Below, in pieces: positions 49,801 to 58,800 of a DNA stretch of 64,000 bases. The stretch is from Cynocephalus volans. Its lineage: Eukaryota; Chordata; Mammalia; Dermoptera; Cynocephalidae. The number at the start of each line of letters is the position of its first letter. Position 1 is the first letter of the stretch. Location: positions 93,685,005-93,749,004 of the forward strand of contig NC_084474.1 of NCBI RefSeq assembly GCF_027409185.1, in the 5' to 3' direction. The position numbers and the translations under genes are program-made. Below the pieces are notes generated by a model. The model searched no databases. It was not told the DNA's origin and saw nothing but the letters and a program-made list of their open reading frames with translations.

Positions 49801-52800
49801 TGCCTGGCATCTGGGGCCCTGTTGCTGGGCAGCAGCCCGTCCCTGGCAAGCCTCTGCAGAGGCCATGGGGAGGGACTCTTGGGGCTGTTTCCTTGGCTCT
49901 TCTGGCCTTGGAGACCTGAGTCTAGGATGAGGGTGGGCTGGCTCTCCTGCCATGTCCCTGTGGGATGGGCTGTGGCAGCCAGAGCCCCGGAACCAGGCTT
50001 GTGGGGCAAGGAGCGGGCCAGCCGGTGCCCAGCAGCCCTCTGGGCTGCTCCTGGGCCTCGCTCTTCTCTCAGTGCGGAGGACCACAATCACTGCTTTGTA
50101 CCCAGGGACCCCATTTTGGCAGGTGTTACTGTGTTTTGTAACCACGGCTTGGTGGCCTGGGGTGGTGGGAGAGGCCTGGGCTGAATCCCACCTCTGCCCC
50201 TTCTAAGCCGTGTGTCCCCACAGGTCAGTCTGAGCCTCAGGTGCCCACCTTAAAATGTGGGTGCTTGAAGGGAAGGAGAAAAGTGCATGTGAGCACCTCT
50301 CAGCACAGGGCGCGTGGGCGGCCCCTCTTTCCTTTCGCTGCTGCAGCAGGAGGGACTTGGGTTAGACTTAAGGCAGCCCTGCAGAGCGGGTGCCCCCAGG
50401 AGTTGCCCTGCCTGGAGGCCGGGGAGGGGATGAGATGACCCCGAGGGCTGCCTTCGGTCAGCCTCAGTGGGCCCATGTGGATTCACCCCTGGTACCACAT
50501 GGCACACATTCTGGGGCAGGCCCTTCACTCCACGTGAAACCACCTCACCAAGACTTCAGTTCTCCATCCTCACCGTGGCATGCCCCAGCCTGGGCCCTTC
50601 CCTGCAGACGCGCCTCACCTTTCCAGGGTGCTGGGGGACGGTGGGGGGCAGAGCTAATTTTCCAAAACAAAATTAACTCTTAGGAATGACTGTAAAGGCC
50701 CAGGTGTAACCGACCATTCAGTCCAGCTCCCAGGAATATGGGCCTCGACTACAGCCCTGTCTTTATTCCTTCCTGGTAACTGGGCTGTGTGACTGTGCTG
50801 GGGACTGGGGACACGGGCATGTGGCAGTCATGTTTGTGTGTTTGCACAGGGGACAAGACCCCTTGGTCCTGCTGACCCAAAACCTCTCAGGCTTCCACCG
50901 GCACACAGTTGGGCGGGAGTGTGACCCCAGAAACACAGCTCGGGCTGATGGGGTTGGGGGGAGTAGGGTTCATGGCACTCCTGAGGAGACTCTACTCAGA
51001 AAGGGGCAAGGTGGTCCTGGAAGTCTTCCTGGAGGAGGGGACAGCTAAAGAGAGCAGGAAACGAAGAGGTGGCTGAGCCACTCAGAGTGGATGCTCATGG
51101 CCAAGCCATGCCCCTCCCACGAGCCCCTCCTGCGTGCCCTCTGGGGCCTGCTGCCCCACCCTGGCGGGCTCATGGCACCATCTGCCTCTCTCGGAGCTCC
51201 CTGTCCTTGTCCAAGCCCGTCAGCAGGCCAGCCTGAGCCCCAGGGCACCTCTCCACTCCACATCTGGGTTGGGGGTCCTCATGACTGCTTCCCTCTGCAG
51301 GACTGGCCGTTTGACGATGGGGCGCCCCCGCCCGGGAAGGTGGTGGAGGACTGGCTGAGCCTGCTGAAAGCCAAGTTCTGTGAGGACCCCGGCAGCTGTG
51401 TGGCGGTGCACTGTGTGGCGGGCCTGGGACGGTGAGCTGGGGTGGGGGGCGCGGTTGCTGGGAGCTCGACTCGAGCTTGGGAATCTTGTGGTCTGACTTT
51501 CCTGCTTTCGGATCTGGGTCCTGAGCATACATCCATGTGAGCTTCCCAGAGGGTGGATGCCCCAGGTCTGGGGGTTCCCAGACAAATTTCACAGCCTTTC
51601 AGAGAGGAAGTCCTTCCCCAAATCTGACCTGGTTCCTTCCTGCTGTGGTTAAACCGTCCCTGCACCTTGTGCGGGAAAGGAGCTGCCTCTCCACTCCTCC
51701 CCAGCCACAAAGACCCCCAGCCTCAACCCGGCCTTGGACCCCTGCTTGAAGGTGGAACAGCAGCCTGTATTTGATTGACATGATCCACGCAGTGGGATCC
51801 CCATTTGCAGCGGGAAGACCAGCCGAGTGGGGTTGACAGCCAGCACGTACCAAGCTCTTATCCCTAGCCAGACCCCGCTGAACACTTTACCTGTGTGCCC
51901 ATTTAATCCTCCCGCCAACACATTTTACACACAAAGAGCCTGAGGCACAGAGAGGTTGCCTGAACTACCCAAGGTTGCACAGCAGGAGTGGGAGGGAGCT
52001 GGGATTTGGACAGGAAGTTGGGCTGGGCTCCGAGCCTGTGCCCTCCACGGGGGTAGCGGGGGAAGTCTAGGCCCCCCCATGCCCTGCGTCTTTGGCAGGT
52101 GGCCAGTCAGGGGAGGGTCGGGGTGTGGAGGCTCAGGTGGCCCCAGCTCTGCCGTCTGCCCGCAGGGCTCCGGTCCTCGTGGCACTGGCCCTCATTGAGA
52201 GCGGGATGAAGTATGAGGACGCCATCCAGTTCATCCGACAGTGAGTGGCCGGCCAGCGGGGGAGGGCGCTCAGCAAGCACTCGAGGGTCTGGGTGCGAGG
52301 ATCCTGGCTGCCCAGGATCAGGGCTGGGCCTTCCCCGGGCCCCCTCAGCCCTCTTTTCCCCAACACTCTGACTCTTGGTTGTGATGCCCTTGGCCGAGGC
52401 TGCAGCAGCAGGCAGCCCAGACCCCAGCGCCTGATCCAGCTGCTGTCTTGGGGCTGGAAGCACCTCACTTCCCTCCGTGACCCCGATGGCCCTGCTGCCC
52501 TGTGCCAGGCTCTGAGCTTTGCCTCCATCTTCAGTCCCCCTGGTGTCCAACCACCAGAATCCCATTTTACAGATGAGGAAGCTGAGGCTCAGGGAAGGGT
52601 GTGACTCGGCCAGGGTTGCACAGTGAGTTCTGTGCGCAGCCCCTCCCAGGAAGGGTTGGGCTCCTCCTCCTCCCAGGCTTCACCCTTGTTTCCCTCCAGG
52701 GGCTCATGGCCTGGGGGTGGGGTCGGACCCAGCTGGGTAAGCACAGGGGCTGTGGGAGCCCAGGGAAGTCAGCCTGGAGGAGGTGACACCTGGGTGAGTT

Positions 52801-53112
52801 TGGAAGATAAGCAGGGGTGAGCCGCGGGTGATCAGGGAAGGGTGATTCTGGCAGCAAGAATAGCCCAGGAGAAGGCTGGAGGTAGGAAGGGCCTGCTGCA
52901 GCCCCCCTGCACTCTTGGCTTTGAGCTCTCTGGGGCAGGAGAGGTGGCCAAGCCAGGGCCCCGATGATCCCTATCCCTGTCCACATCTTCCCAGGAAGCG
53001 TCGTGGAGCCATCAACAGCAAACAGCTCACCTACCTGGAAAAATACCGGCCTAAACAGAGACTGCGGTTCAAGGACCCCCACACGCACAAGACCAAATGC
53101 TGTGTCATGTAG
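46731..53112 (+). CDS. PTP4A3: PTP4A3 (PRL-3) protein tyrosine phosphatase, complete coding region in five exons
   Basis: Join of 46731-46835, 49005-49097, 51301-51431, 52166-52240 and 52995-53112 gives 173 codons plus TAG, exactly the PRL family length; every junction is GT-AG and phases match. The product is a small dual-specificity phosphatase of the PRL family, which acts at the plasma membrane and endosomes and binds CNNM magnesium-transport regulators (family knowledge). Seen directly: the general-acid loop WPFDDG with Asp71/Asp72, the P-loop HCVAGLGR with catalytic Cys104 and Arg110, Cys49 (the redox partner of Cys104 in this family), a basic C-terminal stretch, and the farnesylation box CCVM at 170-173. 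The Ala after the P-loop Arg (GLGRA instead of the usual Ser/Thr) is the PRL hallmark that slows turnover. From memory, it differs from human PRL-3 at a few positions, including Asn16, Ser32, Ala56 and Lys169. The family and paralogue call is very secure; it is supported by the neighbouring MROH gene. Confidence 0.97.
47538..47645. repeat. Decayed tandem repeat, unit about 31 bases
   Basis: Four copies with cores ggctgtttgcag (47541), ggccgtttccag (47573), ggctgtttacag (47602) and ggccatttgtga (47633). Spacings are 32, 29 and 31. Confidence 0.6.
47938..48166. repeat. 24-bp minisatellite, locus B, in a PTP4A3 intron
   Basis: Nine to ten diverged 24-base copies (for example gatcagggctcagtgtatga + acaa). 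It shares the core gatcagggctcagt with locus A. Most copies keep the 24-base length. Confidence 0.9.
49005..49097 (+). CDS. PTP4A3: PTP4A3 coding exon 2 (residues 36-66)
   Basis: Ninety-three bases, phase 0 at both ends, acceptor ctgacag and donor GTG|GTGAGG. It encodes [20 protein letters not shown] and then [11 protein letters not shown]. It includes Cys49, which in PRLs forms a regulatory disulfide with the catalytic Cys. Confidence 0.96.
49098..51300 (+). other. PTP4A3: PTP4A3 intron after coding exon 2
   Basis: Intron of 2203 bases, unique GC-rich sequence with a decayed MIR at about 50160-50270 and a weaker MIR-like stretch at about 49575-49700. No coding exon is supported. Confidence 0.9.
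51301..51431 (+). CDS. PTP4A3: PTP4A3 coding exon 3 (residues 67-109, first two bases of Arg110)
   Basis: The catalytic exon. The acceptor tract is ccctctgcag and the donor is CG|GTGAGC. It carries the WPFDDG acid loop (Asp71, Asp72) and the HCVAGLG part of the active-site loop with Cys104. The Arg110 codon is split: CG here and G in the next exon. Confidence 0.96.
51432..52165 (+). other. PTP4A3: PTP4A3 intron after coding exon 3
   Basis: Intron of 734 bases that interrupts the Arg110 codon. A fairly well-preserved MIR in reverse orientation occupies about 51850-52015. Confidence 0.9.
51850..52015 (-). mobile_element. MIR SINE, reverse, in a PTP4A3 intron
   Basis: Contains catttaatcctcccgccaac, gagcctgaggcacagagagg and caaggttgcacagcaggagt. 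Confidence 0.8.
52166..52240 (+). CDS. PTP4A3: PTP4A3 coding exon 4 (end of Arg110 to first two bases of Gln135)
   Basis: Seventy-five bases with acceptor cccgcag and donor CA|GTGAGT. It encodes [20 protein letters not shown] and then QFIR, which are helices packing behind the active-site loop. The codon for Gln135 is completed by the first base of the last exon. Confidence 0.96.
52241..52994 (+). other. PTP4A3: PTP4A3 intron after coding exon 4
   Basis: Intron of 754 bases with a reverse MIR fragment at about 52555-52625 (cattttacagatgagg core). Nothing else is recognised. Confidence 0.9.
52995..53112 (+). CDS. PTP4A3: PTP4A3 coding exon 5 and stop (residues 136-173)
   Basis: Acceptor cttcccag. 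It encodes [19 protein letters not shown], then a basic tail ([15 protein letters not shown]), then CCVM and TAG. The polybasic segment plus CAAX box directs prenylation and membrane binding in PRLs. Lys169 stands where I recall Arg in human, a conservative change that keeps the charge. Confidence 0.96.
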
Positions 53113-53530
53113 CTCAGGATCTCGGCCAGGCCTGGGCCCACGGTGGCCTGGCCACCCACCCCACCCAGCAGGAGCTCCGTGCCTGGGCTGGCCTCCGTCT
53201 CTGGCACTTGTGTCCAAGGAGCCCGCCCAGCCCTGGTGCCATCTGTTCCCTGCCTCTCTGGACCTGTCTCTGTTTCTCCCGCTGTCTCTCTGAGGCTAGT
53301 TGGGGGCCCCCTTCCCTGGACCTCCTGCCACCGCCCTCTGACACCACCCCCAGGCAGGTCTCCTCTCTGGCTTGTTTATTGTGGGGCCGGAGTGTAATTT
53401 TTTAATTGCTGGGCCCAGTCCTTCCTCTGCGGCCCGTGACCTTGGCTTGTTTTTGGAACCTTAAATTATCGGATTCGGGGCAGGCAGATGTTCCGTGCAC
53501 TCGAAGGCAATAAAGCAGGAGCCGTAGCTG
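53113..53530 (+). other. PTP4A3: PTP4A3 3' untranslated region
   Basis: Sequence between the TAG and the poly(A) signal, about 0.4 kb. It is C/T-rich at first and becomes more AT-rich near 53390-53475 (tttttaattg, ttaaattatc). The exact end is inferred from the AATAAA position. Confidence 0.8.
53509..53514 (+). terminator. PTP4A3: PTP4A3 polyadenylation signal AATAAA
   Basis: Canonical AATAAA about 400 bases after the stop. A GT-rich element (gctgtgtgtgtggag) begins about 15 bases downstream, followed by a long G-rich run (53537-53580). This is the expected order for a strong cleavage site at about 53527-53535. Confidence 0.85.
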
Positions 53531-53536
53531 TGTGTG

Positions 53537-55740
53537 TGGAGTGGGGTGTGGGGCCCCGGGGAGGGGGGTGGGGGGGCGGGACGCTTGGGGGCCCAGGGCG
53601 GCCACTGCATTTGGGGCTCCCGCAGTGCCCCCTGGTGGCCATGCTGGGTCCTGCCCCCCTGACTTGAAGGCCAGCCCGCGACATTTGGTACACCAGAGCA
53701 GAACCCTTCTTGGACTGAGTTGTCTGCTACAGTTTTTGGGGTTGGCACATTAGCAGGCAAGGCTGGGTCATCAGCATCGCCCCCATGCAGGACAGAGTGG
53801 GGTTCACTTGGGAGTTATTCTGGGCCTTGTGTCCTGTGGGGTGGCCTCCCTGTCCCACCCCAACCAGATGTCCTCATTTCAGCCTTAGATGCCCAGAGAA
53901 GGGAGCCAGTGCTGGTGGAATGAATTTCAGACATGTAACGGTCACGGCCAGGGTGGAGGGAAGCCCAGGGCGGGAGGCAAGGCGGGGGTGCCTGCCTGAG
54001 GCCATGGATTGCCACGTGCACATACACCGGTGTGTGGGTTTCCAAGTTGGGGGCCAGCCCCTGCGGGCCCAGAAAAGAGGTGTGAGGAGGGTGTGGCCAC
54101 AGTGGGGGAGGGTGGGCTCAATGCTGGCCTGGCTGGCGGTGTGCAGCGAGGCTGGGGAGTGGCCTCTACCCCAGTGCCATCCCCTCGCACAGTTGCCCAC
54201 CTCAGGACAGCACCCAGAGGCCTTTACTGACCCCTTGCTCCGGTCACTGCCCCGGGTGATGGGGGGTGCTGGCTGCCACCCATCTGCCTCTGCCTGCCCC
54301 GCCTCAGCCCCTGCCTTGGCAGTGCCCCCACCTGGCCTGCCCATACCACTAGGGGACAGGGCTGTGGGCTGGGGCGGCTGTCCCCTCACTGCACAACCTG
54401 GCCACGGCTCCTGGGTGGAGAGGGGCTGTAGCCCTGCCACATGGTCATTTGCTCCTTTCCTTGAACACATTTGTGAACTCAAGCAAATCTGATACCTGTT
54501 TGGTAAAGGTCACTGTAGTTTTTCAACCCACCATCCAGGTTTTGGGGCCTCCTCTGTGCTGGCCCTGGGCAGCCATGTCCCTGTCCCGAGAGGCTCACAG
54601 TGTAGCGGGGTTGGGGGGCGGGGTAAGACGGGCTAGGAACCCGTCTGGTGCAAGGTAGAGGTGCTCAGCCTGCAGAGGGGCTGTGAGGAGCTGGGGTGGG
54701 GGTCTCTGTCCAGCAGGGGCCGCGGAAGCAGGGCCTTTGAGAATTGACAGTGTGGAAGTCCTGAGGGCGGTAGGTGCCTGAGCCAAGCTGTGGATGAAGG
54801 TCAGTGGGCCCACAAGAGGAAGGGCAGGTGGGCAGATTTGGCTGGAGCATCCTGTGGGAGGGGCGGTGGCTGGCCTGGCCAGGTTGGAGAGAGATGGCCT
54901 GGGGCCAAGGCTCCAGGGAGAGCTCTGGCAGGGAGGGTCTCTCTAGGTGCTCAGTGGGGCCACAGGCAAGGGAAGGCCCATCTGCCCATTTCACACGTGG
55001 GGAAACTGAGGCTGAGAGGGAGTAGGACTTGGCTGAAGGTGAGGTGGGTCCCTAGGTGTCTCTCTGGGGGTTGGGGGACCCTACTGTGGACTCAGCCCTC
55101 CAATAAGTCTTGGGAGGAAGGTCTTGCTACGCGTTTTGCAGATGGAACAGCTGAGGCTCAGAGAGCTGAGACCCTTGCCTCAGGCCACACAGCTTGTCCA
55201 GGTGCGCCAGGCTGGTTCTGCTGCCAACCCTGACTGGACTAAGGAGGATAGCGGTGGGGGTGGAGGGACACGTGGGGCCCCAGGCTGAGGGGGGCAGGCT
55301 GAGGGAGCCCTTCACCACCAGCATCCCCTCAGCCACTGCAGAGCTCTGTGCTGGAGACGGACTGAAGGCTGCGGGCACCTTGGTCAACGGCCCTGTCAGA
55401 ACTCTCCCAGCACCCTCCCAGTGCCCGTGTCCCAGGGGCTCAGGTCTCGAGGAGTCACCCCACATTGGGAGCGCAGGGGCTGCCATTTGCAGGTCGCAGA
55501 CTTCATAGTGTGTCTCTGTCCCTGGGCCTGACTCCATCCCCGAGTCCTGCCAGTGTCTCCTGGGGCTTGGCTCGGTCAGTGGAGGGGCCTGTGGGATGGT
55601 GGGCAGGGAGCCGACAGGTGTAACACTCCTTTGTTGAATCTAGATCTTTCTTTCAAATGGAAAAATGTTAAGCAACAAAGCTCCAGGTGGACAGACTGGG
55701 CAGGGCTGACCACAGGGGTTATGGGGGGGAGAGCTGGAGG
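53537..55740. other. Convergent intergenic gap between PTP4A3 and MROH5
   Basis: About 2.2 kb. It begins with a very G-rich run (53537-53580) and includes reverse MIR fragments near 54985-55030 and 55085-55200. Any MROH5 3' UTR must lie at the right end. No additional ORF with coding character is visible. Confidence 0.7.
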
Positions 55741-55841
55741 TCACTGCTGGGGTCTCGTGGACACCTCCCGAAGGAAGGAGAGCTGCCTGGTGGCGAACTC
55801 CTGGATGCCGGGTTCTAGGTCTTTTCTGAGATCTTCAAAAG
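55741..55841 (-). CDS. MROH5: MROH5 last coding exon and stop (fragment residues 344-376)
   Basis: Acceptor tccctcctctctggag. It encodes [20 protein letters not shown] then [12 protein letters not shown] and TGA. The helix with [13 protein letters not shown] closes the HEAT array. I see no AATAAA for this gene within the 2.2 kb to its left, so the 3' end is undefined. Confidence 0.88.
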
Positions 55842-58800
55842 CTCCAGAGAGGAGGGACAGACAGGTCAGGGTGGCCCCTGCCTGGGAGCAGCCTGTCACT
55901 GCATCCTGGGGGTGGCGGGGGAGGTGAGCAGGGCGGTGGCCAGACCCCAGCTCCTCTGACTGCCAGCCTGGGATGCTTCCCTTCATCTTTCGCAGTCCCC
56001 ACCCACTCCCAGGTCACTTATTTCAGTGGTGCCTCGAGGCAGCCGTGGTGTGGGTGTGCCCCACTCACAGCACTCTGACAGGGGTCTGCCCAGGGGATGG
56101 TGAACCTCAACCTCCACACACACACACACACACACACAGGGGCTGGTGCTGGGCTCTGCTCAGGAGGCCTGGGTCCCTGTCCTGATGCTGACACTGGGTT
56201 GGGGAGGTGCGGGAGATGCCTCCACTCCTCTGGGGCCTCAGTCTTGCCATCTGTGAAATGGGTCTTGGAGTGCTAGAGCTGCGGTGGGAGGGCGTGGACT
56301 GGGGAAGGGCCAGGGGCCAGGGGGCTGCTTACTGCAGAACAGCAGTTTTATGTCGACATCGCTCACCATCTGGGACACAGCCTGGGGGTGGTAGCAGATG
56401 GTATAACCTGTGCGACAGACCGGGGAGCAGCTGGCTGGTGGGTGGGGGCTCCCTGTCTCCTTGGGGGCTCAGACCCACTCCTGCCCCGCCTCACACACCC
56501 CCTTTCCTCTCTTACTGGTGGATGGTCAGGGCAGGTGAGGGTCAGGGGTGTCAGGTGGGGGCAGGCCTTGGGGGGTAGATCTCCAAGCCCAGCCTTGCCC
56601 TCTGCCCACCTATGAAGAGTGCTGCCCAGGTCTTGATGTAGCGGTGGCAGCTATGCAGGTAGCTGAGGGCCTGTGCCAAGTGGATGCTGAACTCTTCCTG
56701 GCTATGGGACATCTGGCGGGAGGAGAGCACACTTGTCATGGGCTGGGGCCAGGGCTATCCCTGGAGGGACCACTGACCCTCAGCCCTCACCCCGTGTCAC
56801 CTGGCTCTAGGGGCTGCCGCAGCAGCTGTCTGAGACATGGGAGTAGGTTGGGAACAGCAAGCCTGGCCCCTGCCACCCTGCCTCCCCTCTTCTGCTGCAG
56901 CCGTGTCCCCCATGCCCCCCGCCATGGCCCTCACCAGGCAGGTCCAGAGGAAGTGGCGGGCACTGAGGCCTCTCCCCCAGGCCAGTGAACAGAAGAGGGT
57001 GTGCTGCAGCCCCCAGCGCAGCAGCACGGCACAGCGGTAGAAGGCGAACTTGGCCTGCTGTGGGGACAGCCAGGGAGGGGTCATGCACCATGCCATGTCT
57101 CTGAGCCCAAGGTCTGCATCCTTGCCCCGCAGGTCATAGGCTTCGGCGGGCATCTGAGGCAGTCTGCTGTGCCGGGCTGCGGTGCTCCCCAGCTCCTTCC
57201 TGCCTCTCCCTTGGGAAGCCCCCTGGAAAGCCCCCTGCCGCCTGGCTGCAGCACCCATGCCCCAGGCTGGACTGCAGGCAGCTCTTCTCTGTTTGTTCTG
57301 GAACTGGCTGGTGAACTGTCCATTTCCCTAATGGCAGGGAGCCCTGTGAAAGCCGAGCTGTGTCATAATGGTCTCTGCATGGGGCATGCACTGGCACAGC
57401 CTGAGCCCTACCACGTGCCAGACGCTGGGGCCACAGCAGTGAGCAGGACAGACTGGGTCCTGCCGCACAGACAGCACGGCCCTGCTTGTGTGTGTGCATG
57501 TGTGTGTGCACTCGGGCCGGGGGCAGACTGAATGTGGTCAGGGAAACCAGTGCAGGTGGCCAGACCCTCCTCTCACCCACCTGCTGCCCCACAGAGCATC
57601 CCTCCCTCAGACAGCCACACTGCCATCTGCCTGCCCAGTCACCTGGCCACCTGTGTGCCTGGCCAAGGTGAAGGCCTATCAGCCTGTCTTTCCTGTGGTG
57701 AGCACTGACCGTGGAAACAGCGGGGCATTGGTCCTTCAGGTGCAGGAGCAGGGGCAGCAGGCTCTGGTGCACCTGGGTTCTTAGGCCGCTTAGCTCCCTG
57801 CGTGATATCGCTGCCACCAGGTCCCCGAACAGTGCCATGGCTGCCGCCCGAATCCCGTCCCGCTCCTGGAAGGCAGGGGCTCAGAGCCACAGCCAGACCT
57901 GCCTGGGGGTCCCAGCTTTTACCCGACTTGGGACCCTCCACCCTGTTCTGGGGATGGGGCTCAGTTCCCTCAGCAGGATCCTTTCAGTCAGGCTTGGGAC
58001 ACCCAGGGCAGGGCCGTGCCTCCCCCCTCAGACAGGGCTCCTGGGCCGGGTCCTAGGCCGTCCTCAAGGACATACAGTCATTTCTCTCATGCCCACAATG
58101 GCTCGTGACAACCCAGGCATCACGCACGCCGTTGAGGGGCGGACTTGGCCCCCGTTATCCCAGTGAAGGGAAAGCAGTCATCCTAAACATGACGTGTGCC
58201 AGTCAAGAGATCTGTGGGGTCAGCTGTGGGACGAGACCGGTGGGGTTGGGGACACTGAACGTTGGCACTAGGTCAGCCACGGGGAAGGGGCCGAGCGCCC
58301 CTGGCGGACGGACACCCCCCTGGCTAGGCCTGGCGGGGCCCCCTGCGCCGGGACGCACAGCCCGGCGGCTGCCCTGGGTTTCGGTCTCTGCGCCCCCGTC
58401 GGAGGGCAGCGGGGGAAGGGAGCGCGGGGAAGCGCAGGCGGGGACCGAGCAGAGGACACCCCGCCCCGCCCGGTGCGCTCACGTCGTCGAAGAAGGATCG
58501 CGCGCTGACGGCGACGCGCGTGCTGTGCGCGCCCGCGCCCTGCGCTCCCAGGCGGTGCAGCACGTCCGAGACGGTGCCCATGAGGCGCACGACCACCGGC
58601 TCGCTGTCCCGGAAGAAGCCTCCGAGGAAGGGCGGCAGCTGCCCGCGGAGCAGGCTTCCCTGGGGGCGGCGGGCACGGTGGGCGGAGGGCGCCGGGAATG
58701 ACCGTCCCCCGCCCGCCCCGGGCGCTTGCAGGGCACCTGCGTGCACCCCGGCCTTGCCCCGCGCTCGCCCCGGCCGCGGCTGGGGAGGCTCAGAGTTGCC

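Noticed and set aside
57055-57060. Tandem cag acceptors at MROH5 exon f
   Set aside because: A common NAGNAG arrangement that would change only one Gln; noted in the exon entry but not a separate finding.
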